Positions 11,901-22,620 of a stretch of DNA of 64,000 bases are shown piece by piece. The stretch is from positions 34,327,031-34,391,030 of the forward strand of contig NC_084790.1 of assembly GCF_028858725.1 (NCBI RefSeq), written 5' to 3'. Both the position numbers and the translations under genes were made by a program. Position 1 is the first letter of the stretch. Each line of letters starts with the position of its first letter. Source of the stretch: Colius striatus. Its lineage: Eukaryota > Chordata > Aves > Coliiformes > Coliidae. The notes beneath the pieces were generated by a model. The model was not told the origin of the DNA, ran no database searches, and saw only the letters and a program-made list of their open reading frames with translations.

Positions 11901-14900
11901 ATATTTAAGATGACTTTACTTTGGGAACTTTTTCAAGTTATTCATAGTAGACTAAACATCAGCTTTGCCACACTTTTTTTCTGCACAGTTACTAATTCCT
12001 CAGTCTGTATAACACTGGAAGGCCCTCTGCCCAATTTGCAAAACAAAATGCTGCAGTTCTATCAAGATGCCTCCATAAAACATAAAATTTGCATTGAAAT
12101 CATTAAACAGGTACAAAGATAAATCTGTAAAGCAATTACAGATTGCTATTCATATTTTTAAATTCTGTATCCTGTTTTGCTCTTTCTCATTTATTAATTT
12201 AATTGATTTACTAATCTTTGTCATGGCTAAAGTATGGCAATAATATGCTGTGCTTAAAATAGCAGGAGTTACAGATCTGAACTTGTGGTCATGATGGGCT
12301 GTCAGCATCACCATGCTTTGGAAGATTTTGTTTTTGTCATTAAAAATCAGATAATGGCTCAAAACACCCCTTTCCACCCTGCTGATGCTACCTGAGGAAG
12401 GTGTCAGCTGACAGGGAACAGATAAGCCTAGAGACTAAAACATAAAACCCATCTCAGGAAAGAAACAAAGCCACAAGGGCAACTAGTCTGGTTCCAGAGA
12501 TGCATGTAATAGGAGAAGCCTTTTGAAACAGACTTTGAAACTGTGGTGGTTTTAGTTTTGTGCAAGCAACAAATTCACTTTCCATCTTCCTATATTCAAA
12601 TTGGGATTTGCTCTGCGCTTTCTTCAGCTGCAGAATTCCTTCAAAATCCACAAAGGGAACCTGTGCCCTAAACCCCGTGTAGAGCTGAAAGATAATAAAA
12701 TCTCAGCAAGACAAAAAGATGTCTCAGTTTCATTAATTTGCTGTGTCAGTTGTTAAGATCACACTAGTAACAGTGTAGACAAAACAGCAATTAGAAGAGC
12801 AGGAGAAAAAAGGGCAGTGACAAAGGTCTCTCAGCAGGACAAGCATTAGTACAACTATTTAGCTACTCATTTTTTCCCCATAAAACTTACCTTTTGTTTG
12901 AACTATTAAAGAGGGAAATCTAACACACCACAAAGGTGTAAGCAGAAAGAAAGTAAAGGCTACACACAGGTCAGATTCCCTTTTGCTGTGGTAGGGTAAC
13001 TGACACAACTCGAGGAATAAGCCAATACTTCTGTTCTCAGAAGTGCCTCTATTTTCTGCCCATTGAAGCATAAGTCCATTTCAAAACAAACCTCTCTGTT
13101 CAGATTTTAAGGACAAAGTGTTTTTGCCAATTTTGCTATTTTCTAATTTCCTTGAATTGTTTGCTTTATAAAATAGGCTGCAGTGCAGCTGTGCACAAGT
13201 GTCAGCTATGTCATGAAAAGGTGGACAACCATGTGCAGCTCAGCCCTTCCCACCTCTGTTTTTTTTTTTTTTTCCCAATCACCTTTTTTCAGAGATGTTT
13301 CTGAAATCACTCCCATGCATAGGTGCCAGTTGTGGCCAACACAAACAGTGACACAGCCCTTTTTACAGGCAATTGTGTGAGGGTAACAGACCTCACTTTA
13401 AAAAAAACATTTTAACAAGTGCTTAGGAAACATGCTATGCTTATTAATTGAAGATTAAAAGCTAGGATGCCTTTCCTGGCCTGGCATGGCCAGCAGCAGG
13501 TAGACTTCATCTTTCTATATTGCTGCTAACCAGGAAGACTGCAGTATAACGCAGCGCAAGAAAAGTCTGCTGCTGAAAGGGAATCCATTGTTTCCATTAC
13601 AGCCTTTTTCCCCCCACTTCAAAACTTTGCAAAATTGACAGCCCTCACGGGCCTAGCAGAGTCTAGCCCTAACACCACTGCATCAGGACCTAGCAAGATG
13701 GTTTTTTTAAAGAAAGGGAAAAAAATAGAGTTGCTTAGGAAGAAACTGAAGGTCACTGTCAGAATGAAACACACCTCCTCTTAGAAAAAACATTTGATGA
13801 TAGGGATGGAACCATCAGCAACTGGGCAGCAGTCCCCTCTTCAATGTGGTTCCACCAAAACCCTCAAGACAACTTTCAACAGAAGGAACATGTACTCAAG
13901 TCAGCCGTTAAACCAGCTTCACCAACACAAAAACCTTAAACACACAAGGACTCTACACAGCAGTCGTCTATCAGCGTGCCTTAAATTCACCTTGCTGGCC
14001 GACTGTTGTTGGGCTGCTCTTAGGGAAAGTTATGAAGGCAAAATACCTGAAGGGCAGGGCATAAGGTGGACAGGGATCTTTGGCCAGGGTGCAAGGAAAC
14101 AGTGCCAGACTTAAGAGTATGATGCCACCTTTATGTTTTCAGAAGCAGCTGACATAACGCAACAGCTCACCACAGATGGAGGAGAGCACTTACTTCTCCC
14201 CAACTCAGGTCCTGGTCCTGCCTTTTTCTTGTATCAGATACGATAGTGTTGGTCTTCCTCTGCCTCTGCACTGTGCCAGAACTGGTCAAATTAAGAAGGG
14301 TGTCAATGGGAGCACACAACCAACTGTTGGGGGAAAGAAGGTGAGGGCAGGAGCACCCCAGGTGTGGTACTGAAATTCAAATTCCCAGAGAGCAGGAAGA
14401 GAGCATATTTTTCAGAGAACAGAAACAATCTGCTATCCAGCCACACATACCAGCAGCATAGGAACAGTTGTTTAAAGGTCTTTTGCTTGTCACTTTTTGA
14501 ATTCAAGCAGTTTCAAGTTTATTTTAAGTGTAAAGCATAATAGCAACAAGAGTCGGGAATACTGTGAGAAAAACTCAGCATCTAAACCAGGAAACTACCT
14601 CAGGGAAAACAAAACAAAACATCATGCTAGTTTTGGCAAAGTCCTGGGAAATGAGGAGAGATGGCAGTTAAAAATCTAACATACCATTTGCTTTTTATTT
14701 TTCATCAGGTATAATAAATGTACACAAAAGGATGCATCAGCAGGTTTTTTTCATCTTCAGTATACAAAATGGTAAGGAAAGCAGACACACAGCATGAGTG
14801 AGGTCAGAAATATCAAGACTGGTTTGAAACATTTCAAAATGTCATGCTAACAGCACATCAAAGGAAGCTTTTAAAGCCATCATCACAGGGCTTGATTAAT

Positions 14901-15236
14901 ATCTACACTACACACGAGTTTGACATGAACTGAAAAAGTAATTTTCCTCATGTCTAATAAGGAACTACAGCTGTGAAGGCTACAGTAGGGTAGATGCCAT
15001 TTTCTCTGATTTTGAATGAGTCTGTTGACTAGACAAAGTATTACACAGTAAGTGCAAACTGCTGCACTACTTTGTCATGCTAAACTCAGTTTTAGAAATG
15101 GTGTTAGTAAGACTGAAGGAGAGTCAGCAGCATTTGAGATATTAAAAACCAGTCTAGCACCACACAACTCCTGAAGTCTAATTCTGTAACTGCCCTTTGG
15201 TGGGTACCTTTTGAGAAGCAAAAATAAAGAAAGAAG
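11901..15236. other. Intergenic, with one weak exon-like frame
   Basis: About 3.3 kb with no recognisable gene. A minus-strand open stretch at 12454-12660 is preceded by a possible splice acceptor and reads as a plausible terminal exon; it is discussed under findings. A T-run lies at 13260-13274. The plus-strand TTTATT at 14694-14699 (AATAAA on the minus strand) is a candidate polyadenylation signal for a long THAP1 3' UTR, but nothing else supports it. Confidence 0.5.
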
Positions 15237-15351
15237 GAGAGAAGGAAGGAGAGAAGGAAGGAGAGAAGGAAGGAGAGAAGGAAGGAGAGAAGGAAGGAGA
15301 GAAGGAAGGAGAGAAGGAAGGAGAGAAGGAAGGAGAGAAGGAAGGAGAGAA
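15237..15351. repeat. 12-bp polypurine minisatellite, about 9.5 copies
   Basis: The unit GAAGGAAGGAGA is repeated almost perfectly about nine and a half times, with purines only on the plus strand. Because the unit is a multiple of three, it creates spurious open frames on both strands, giving EGRR and FSPS repeat peptides. The uniformity points to recent expansion. Such homopurine mirror repeats can form triplex DNA. Confidence 0.97.
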
Positions 15352-15706
15352 AAACCTTCCTTGTCCCCTGAAGCTACACATGGTTCAAGTATGAGTTAAG
15401 ACCAATAACTTCAAAGCCAAGGACACCACTATTCCCCTTGCAGTGTTCATGCTATTATACTCCAACATACTGGGGACTGTATATTATCACAGTATTTTTG
15501 AAAAGTAGTCACCCTAAAAAGTACACTGCCTTCTTGATCTTGACAAGAGTCCAATATCAGTATGTTCAGCGCAGCACTGCACTTCGGGAGTGTTTTTAAG
15601 TCCCCCTGAAACAAAAGCCTTGTCAGCCATGCCAATGAGTTCTCATCTCTGTCACAACACACATCTGGCAAAAGGTTACTGCAAAAGAAGAGGTGCATGT
15701 ACATAC

Positions 15707-15983
15707 CTCACCAGAGAGATCCAGAAATTAGGCTTTTTGCAGTGCTTTGAAGGAATAGCAAACTGAGGTTGGAAGTTTTCCCTGGCTGAAATGTGTCTCT
15801 CATCTTCCACTTTCTTTCTGCAGCACTTGCAGGTGTTCTTAAGTGGCCTAATAGTGCTCCTGAAACCAGTGAAAACTACATCCTTTGGATCACCAAAGCC
15901 AACACTGAATGCCTGGACAAAGCTTTGCACTAAGTGTATAGCAATCTCAGCTTCACTCTTGGCCAGATTCAGTTCTCCAATCC
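15707..15983 (-). CDS. Possible exon of an unrecognised gene, downstream of THAP1
   Basis: A 277-nt open stretch on the minus strand lies between a good acceptor (TTATATGCTTACAG just before 15983) and a good donor (GAG/GTATGT just after 15707). The translation begins GIGELNLAKSEAEIAIHLVQ. A basic Cys-containing stretch, CKCCRKK, follows about 50 residues later. The composition looks protein-like rather than repetitive, but I do not recognise the family. It starts only about 330 bp beyond the THAP1 stop codon on the same strand. It could therefore be an exon of a separate downstream gene, an alternative THAP1 3' exon, or a chance open frame inside the THAP1 3' UTR. No partner exon was identified with confidence. 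Confidence 0.25.
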
Positions 15984-16314
15984 CTGTAAGCATATAACAG
16001 CTATTGTAAAAAATACAAAACCAAAAACCAACAGACATATTTGAAACAGATTCAACCTTGCATCCTTTCCTTCTGTAAAGTAATTCAGATTTTGTAAACT
16101 AAATGCATATTCTAATTCTGAGATGCTTGCATTTTCAATATATTAAAATGTACCAAACTGAAATGTTAATGAAGAAAAAAGTGTGATCTCATTTGTGTGA
16201 CTGCTTATTTACTGTTTTAGAATTCTGGAGAGTCTTACACACAGAATTAGAGAGCATTTAGTTTTTAGACTAAATTTCTTGGCCTAGCAAAGTGAAAACT
16301 GATGTTCATGACTT

Positions 16315-19300
16315 CTAGGCAGGTACTTCTACAACCTCAAAATAGTCATTGGGCAGAATCACATAGCCTTTTCCTGACAATATGTCTTTTTCTTTCTGAA
16401 ACTGAACAATCTCTCTCAGTTTTTCAATTTGCCTTTCCTGACGCCGGCATCGCTGTTGTGCTGTCTTGAGCTTCTTCCGTAGCTTTTCAACTTGTTCCTC
16501 CAACTGCTGAATTCTTTTTCGCTGATGAACTGTATCCTCTACAGTGTAGTTGTGATCACAGAAAACAGCAAGATTGCTGGGGGTCTGGAGCGGAGGCATC
16601 AATAATCCAATACTTGGATCTACAAATCTGGCATCTATTTGAGACAAATGAAAAGATGGAGTTGATGGAGATGACGGTAGTGCTGGAGCTGCTGGTGGCG
16701 GTGGTGGTGGGGGTGGCAGAGGTGGCGGTAGTAGTGGATCTTCTAGCTGTTCTGCAAACTCTTCAGGCTAAAAACAGCAACAACAAAAGAAGTACATTTT
16801 CATGCTTAACATTCTTTACAAGACAACTCTGTTACTACAGCACTAGAATAAAAGAAGCAACCAGGATTGAAATTAATAAAAATAATTTCAAACCCTACAT
16901 TTGCAAAATTGACAAAGAGTTCCAAGACTGTTTTGATGGCTTCTCAACTGGAGATATCTAAGCAGCTTCCTTTCCAAGGCTCTTTGAAACTCAAGTCCTT
17001 GATGTCTCAAATAAATGAAAAACTGAGGAATATAGCATGTATTTTGCTTGAAGGCTTAGGTGCAAGTACCTATCCAGTACTGGCTAAAAGGTGAGAGTGC
17101 AGGCTGCAGTTGCATCAAACAGGGTTCATCTGACTTAGTAACTCATCAATGCCATCCCATTTCTGTTTATCCCTCCTTCCTTATGCTGCATCTTACCATT
17201 ATATACTTTGAGCCTATCACCTGCTTCAATCAAAAATACAGTAAAAGTGGATAGACTTCTGCTGTGGTAGAAGTGTGATCCACCAATGAGGCCAATAAAC
17301 CAGCAGAGCAGAGAGGCAGACACAGCAAGGACTGTGTCTGGAAAGGACTGTGTCACGGGTTTCAGGCTGCAGCACAAGGGTTTGGTTTCAAGAGGTATGA
17401 TGAGCCAAAATCACCAGCTCTTCAACAGCTAACACAGCCCTCTCTGCCCTGCTATTCATTCTTTGCTCAAACTTAGGAAGTTGCTAAGATGGCAGAAAGC
17501 TATTTGCTTTCCCATCATCACTGCAGAAATTTTCAGTTCATTGTAAGAGCCAAAGCAAAGCGACACACAGTGTGACCCTCCACACTTGCGCTGGGGTGTG
17601 GAAAGCGTGAGAAACAGGAACGCACAGCTGGCATGGCAAAGGGAGAAGCATGTTTCCCCCTTTTGGCAGCAGCAGAGTATAAACTGTCTCAACTCCACAT
17701 GAAACTACGTTCTTTATCATACTGCTCTGGACAGGTCTACTACCACAGTTCAGGGCAACATGGATCACTCACCATTTGAGTACAGACGAGGGCAGAGAGT
17801 CAGATCCTTTCTGCCCCAAAGGAACACAGCATAATTCAGGAATGCTTCTGTGCACACGATTTTAAAAAGCCCTGTTTAAACAAGATGGCTCACACATTGC
17901 CTGTCAAAAACGAAGCCTAAGACATTCTCAGTGAAAGAAGCACTGAGTCAACTTCCTAACTACTCAACCTACTGTTGATATTATTACTGCACATAAAGGC
18001 AGGACAGAGATAATGTTGACTGTGACAGAAGCTGAAAATCCTCATCCTCTAAATATCATGCTCATCGGATCTGAAGGTCATGTCATTAACTTCCTTGACT
18101 TGACAAATCACAAGATAACAATTGATATTGGGGGAGGGAAGTAATATAGATGTCCTCCTCATACAAACTACACCATTCAACAAATAGTAATTGAGAAGGT
18201 ACTTTTACAGTTGGTTGAAGGGAAGTTTCATATGCACTCAAATATTACTGCTCAACCAACTACCACTCTTATTTCTCAATTATAAGAAATCACTGCTAGT
18301 TTGACCCCATCAGCTATCAAACTTCTCCACAAAAAAGGTGCTAGAAGGCAAAGAGAAATGCACCCTTGGTGGAAGTACAAGCAAAATCAGGTCGTTGCTG
18401 GACAGATGAATTTACACAGAGACTTCTATTTGCAGCCTACCTAGCACACACTGCCTCTATGACACTACCATTGTCACACAACAGATGTATCACAGACAAC
18501 AGATCATCAGTATCACTGACACATCATTGAGTTCTAATTACTTCATACAGCCAATAAATGGGTCTCTCAGAACATAACTATTACAGAAAAAGAGGATACT
18601 TCAAATGACATAACACACAAGACTAAAAGCTGTATTGAAGAATTTGCATAGATTCAACTAGGAAACTACTACCCTTTGTTTCTGTGTTAATTCTTGAAGA
18701 TGTATGGCAGTTGATTTCAAAATGTTGTGAGATAAATGGGACTAGCACCAAATCCCTCTCCATAGTTAAAAGGCATCTGTCTGTGGTTTTATAGACCTAG
18801 GCATGACAAAAAAGTGGGGAACACAGGTCCCCATGAACCCCACTGCACCAGTCACACTTTTGCAGATCCTCCTATACAGTCATTCAGCCTTTGGATTATA
18901 AAAAATTCTGCAACTATTTTACATGTGAAAAAAAAATGTGTGTCATACAGGCAGCAAGGAAGCAGCATCAAACAAAACACTTAACACAGACATATGTACC
19001 TGGAAATCATCTATCTTTCCTTAAACACCTTCTGCTTAACATCCTTTTCTCTGTTATTAGCCATCTGTCATTTTTCAAACACATTAACTTTTTTATTTCT
19101 GCACCAAATGCCTCATTGTTGTGGCATTATTACTTAAGTGGCCTAGAAATCAAAACCTGTATTAAAACCTACACTGAAAAATCAGTGTTGTTCATCAATT
19201 AAGGAAAGGTACAAAAATCAGCATTTTTCACCAATTAAGGAAAGGTATAAAATCAAGAAGGCTTACAGGGTGAATACAGCTGCTGCTATGTGAGGAATCC

Positions 19301-22001
19301 ACAATACAGCAATTCCCTGCAAATACCATGGAGTGTGGAACAGAATAGAGGCTCTGTGGTCAGACTCTGTGACAATACATGGGAACGAGATGGTCCCCTA
19401 GAGCTGATAAGCAGTACTTTTGGTACCCTGAGCCAATGTCAAATCTTGACAAAACGCTGTCCTAGTGCAAACTTTGATCATTTTAATGTCATTTTAATAC
19501 TAAAAAACACCCCCACCTCAAAGGCTACCATCTCCAAGGTACAACCGCTCCTTCTTGAGTTTGCACCCTGAATTGTTTTTAAGCTATACTTTTAAATGCA
19601 AGGAGAGAGAATATTACACCAATAGTAATTTATTAATCTGTATTTATGACTAAGGCCACTCAAACTCCACCTCGAAAAAAGGTATAATAGGGTTAAAGAA
19701 ATGCAGGGTACTGGGGAGAAGACACCAGCACGAACAAGTCAGGGAAGCTCCCTTAAAAACTGTCTCTGACTCCCAGGATCAGCTGATGGACTGAGGATCT
19801 CTTCCTCCCCACCTTGGGACATCTTGGGTGAGACTTAAACTAAGTACTTCTGCAGGAAACTTAGAAATCTCTAGAGAGAATGACTCTAACTTTTTATAGC
19901 CAGGCTGTACTTTGTAACTTTGCACACTCTATTTTTCACATATCTATTTTTGCATGTTTTCTTCTGCAGACAGTTCACTATCACCAGCAACCCATAAGAA
20001 ACTGTGTATCTGCTGCATGAATAAAACTGCACTGTTTAACTAGCCAGTGTCACAGTTTCTCACTGAACACAACGAAACACTGGAGTGTGGCCATGCTAGT
20101 TCATGAGCGCGACTGGATTGAAGATGCAGTCCATTATCAGTGAATCCAGTCACGACACTTCACAGGAGGTGAACACGCCTGGACTGATTGTGGCAAATTG
20201 GGCATCACTCAGAATTTAAACCTAGCCACACCCAAGCTCCCACCTTGGTGAGGAGGGTTAGAACGCAAGGGGGTTTATTTTCTGACAAACCACTCTGTCC
20301 CCTTTTAATGCGACAATTGTATATAACACAAAAAATCAAACAAGCCAAAGTCCCAGTTTTCCCCTGTGTGCTTCATCCCATTACAATCCTAGACTCCCTA
20401 GATTTCCTGTATCCGTTCTCTCCTTTGCCAGACTCTCTACAGCACAGGGGTAAGATAGCTAATATTTTATCTCCTTTATAGGAATTAAGATTATTTTCCA
20501 TTGCTGTCTTGCAGTTATTACATCAGGAAGGAAGGATACATGGCAGAGCTATATGTCATGGTAAGCTGCTTTAGCAGCACAGTGATGAGAATAATACATC
20601 TCAGAGGAGATAAGTTCATTGTAAGTTCAGGGACAGAAGTCAAGGACCAGACTGGTCTATGAACAGCAAGTACTGCTAAAGCAAGACAGAGATGGTTTCA
20701 GCACAGGCAGCTAGCAGATGCTGCTACTGTTCTGCCTTTGGGTTTGCATCTTACAAACTCAGTGAAGCCAGAGGACAGAGCATTTTAGAGAAGACAGTTA
20801 GGTTTCAGAACAAAGGTCCACCTTCCCTTCAGTGTTCGCAATTGCCACCAGTCAGCATGGGAAAGCACAGCACCATTTGCTACTATCATTGAAGACTCTC
20901 TAAAACTCAAAATATGCCACAAATACAGTTGAACAACTTAATTACAGGACAATACTCTCCTACTTTGCTGTCATTCCATTTAATTCAGCACCAGGTTTTA
21001 AGCAAAGTTACCCCACCCAAGCTTCTGCATATACACACAAGAGCAGATCAGAGCTACTGGACATCTGTACAAGCAATGCTCTACCTGTTTCAAAGCCTCA
21101 GACAATCTACATCTCTGCTCTTGTCAGTGCCGTTGGATGTGTTTCAGCCACCACAATCCTCTGTGTGCCTTCAGGTGCACATGCTCCGCTCATATCCCTT
21201 ATTATCTGCATCTTCTCCCTGCCACCTTGATGCATCATGCCCTGTTAGGCTAATGCAAGCAACACACATGGAATCCAGTATCTTAAACTACAAGCGCATT
21301 GGGTTTACCTTTTCACTAGGTTCAGTATAACAAAATATCGTAGGTACAGCATTTTCTTTCAGAAGCTTGTTGTTGCATTCCCTTTTAAAGCAATCGGGAG
21401 TAAAGTGTTCTGAACAAATGCTACTGTACTTGGTGGGCTTGAAGTTTTTCCTTTTAACGGCAGCTTCCCATTTCTTGCAAAGATCGGGCCTTGTCAGCGG
21501 GAACCTGTAAGTAAGAAGGTACTTTCAGCCTTTTGATGGGCGGCCGAGTCACAGCTGAGCGCTGCCGGCGGCGCCGCTGATGGGCTCCTCTTCGCCGTCA
21601 AACCTGACAACCCAGACCGTGCACACGGGCCGGCGGGGAGCCAGGTCTCCGCACCCTGAGATCTCAAGGTGAGGGCTCCCCCTTTTCCCGCAGAAGGCAA
21701 GAACCTGCACGCTGTGCCGAGGCGGGGTGCCGAGGGGTGCCCGCTGGGGTGCCCCGCAACACCTGCGGGACGCCGCCGCCCCCCCGCAGCACATGACTCC
21801 CCTCTCCCCACCACCGGCACCACCACGCGACCCCGCCAGGCGGGCGGGCGGGCACCCGCGCTGCGGCCCCGGCCCCGCCCTCGGAGCAGGGCAGCCCGGC
21901 CCCGGCCCCGCCCCCGCCGCCCGCGCTCACTTGTGGAAGGAGATGGGCTTCTCTTTGTCGTATCGGTTCCGGCAGCGGTAGGCGGAACAGGACTGCACCA
22001 T
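16315..22001 (-). CDS. THAP1: THAP1, THAP domain-containing protein 1 (complete, three coding exons)
   Basis: This is a nuclear, zinc-dependent sequence-specific DNA-binding regulator; in mammals it controls cell-cycle and oligodendrocyte genes with HCF-1 and is mutated in DYT6 dystonia. The coding exons are 21931-22001 (71 nt), 21309-21504 (196 nt) and 16315-16767 (453 nt), all with GT/AG borders and phases matching human THAP1. The protein has 239 residues against 213 in human. The THAP domain (1-81) keeps C5, C10, C54 and H57 ([18 protein letters not shown]) and ends AVPTIF. A Pro-rich linker follows, with eight consecutive prolines near 107-114, and explains most of the extra length. The HCF-1 motif DHNY is at 160-163. 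A coiled coil with a basic stretch ([13 protein letters not shown]) spans about 165-215, and the C-terminus YFEVVEVPA is conserved. The start is the only ATG fitting the C5/C10 spacing. The product identification is firm. Confidence 0.97.
16768..21308 (-). other. THAP1: THAP1 intron 2
   Basis: About 4.5 kb between coding exons 2 and 3. Apart from the LTR-like block near 19.6-20.2 kb I see no nested gene. The short open frames here carry no recognisable domain. Confidence 0.85.
19600..20155 (+). mobile_element. Probable solo LTR, ERVL-like, in THAP1 intron 2
   Basis: The block contains CTCCACCTCGAAAAAAGG followed by TATAATAGGG (a TATA-like U3 end). About 350 bp further on, TGAATAAAACTGCACTG gives an LTR-type polyadenylation signal, and the block ends near AATCCAGTCACGACA. 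This U3-R-U5 order fits avian ERVL-type LTRs in plus orientation, antisense to THAP1. No internal retroviral region is present. The left boundary is uncertain and could reach about 19290. Confidence 0.5.
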
Positions 22002-22620
22002 CCTTCCGTCCCCGCGCCCGCCGCGGCCCCGCGTCAGGCAGACGAGCTTGCGGGCGCCGTTAATTCACTGCCAGGCGCCCATCTTCCCCCTCCCCCCCCC
22101 CACCAGTGACCCTGCGAGAGGGACAGAACGGGACGCGGCCTCTCCCAACTCCAAGATGGCGGCGCCAGCTTCAGCGGAGCTCTCGCGGTAATGGCGCGCA
22201 GTGCCCTCGCCCATTGGCGAGTCCGCGCGCGGGGGCGGAGCCCGGCCGGCAGGCCCTCCAATGGAGCCGTCGCCTCGGAGCACGAGACGAGGTTTCCCCT
22301 CGCTCCGCCCTCTTCCTCACGGCTGTGGCTATACCCCCCGCGCCCCCCGCCCGGCGCCACATCTGGGCAGCGGCAGCGGCAGCTGCGGCGCCCAACCGCC
22401 GCCTGCTCCCGGCAACGGCACGGCATGGCACGGCAAGGGCCCCCGCGGCCGCCGGGCAGCTCCCGCGCGGCCGAGCCCAGACACAGCAGCCCTGGGCTGC
22501 GGAGGCCGGCGGGAACTGCGGTCGGGCCTGCGGAGAGTGAGATCCGGTGAGGGGACTCTCCTGCCCGGGCGATGCCGGGGGAGTGCCCTGCCCGGCAGGC
22601 AGGCACGATGCAGCCGTCAC
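21540..22620. promoter_or_regulatory. THAP1: CpG island and promoter region of THAP1
   Basis: A very GC- and CpG-rich block spans THAP1 exon 1 and about 600 bp upstream. It contains a YY1-type site (AAGATGGCGGC, 22153-22163), an inverted CCAAT box (CCATTGG at 22211-22217) and a direct CCAAT (22258-22262). There is no TATA box. This fits a housekeeping-type THAP1 promoter that may also fire in the plus direction. No plus-strand coding gene is evident on the far side. Confidence 0.75.

Noticed and set aside
15237-15351. A regular repeat array that might suggest CRISPR
   Set aside because: The units are contiguous 12-mers with no spacers, in a vertebrate genome; it is a minisatellite.
15178-15399. 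Open frames on both strands with FSPS and EGRR repeats
   Set aside because: They are produced by the 12-bp purine minisatellite, whose unit length is a multiple of three.
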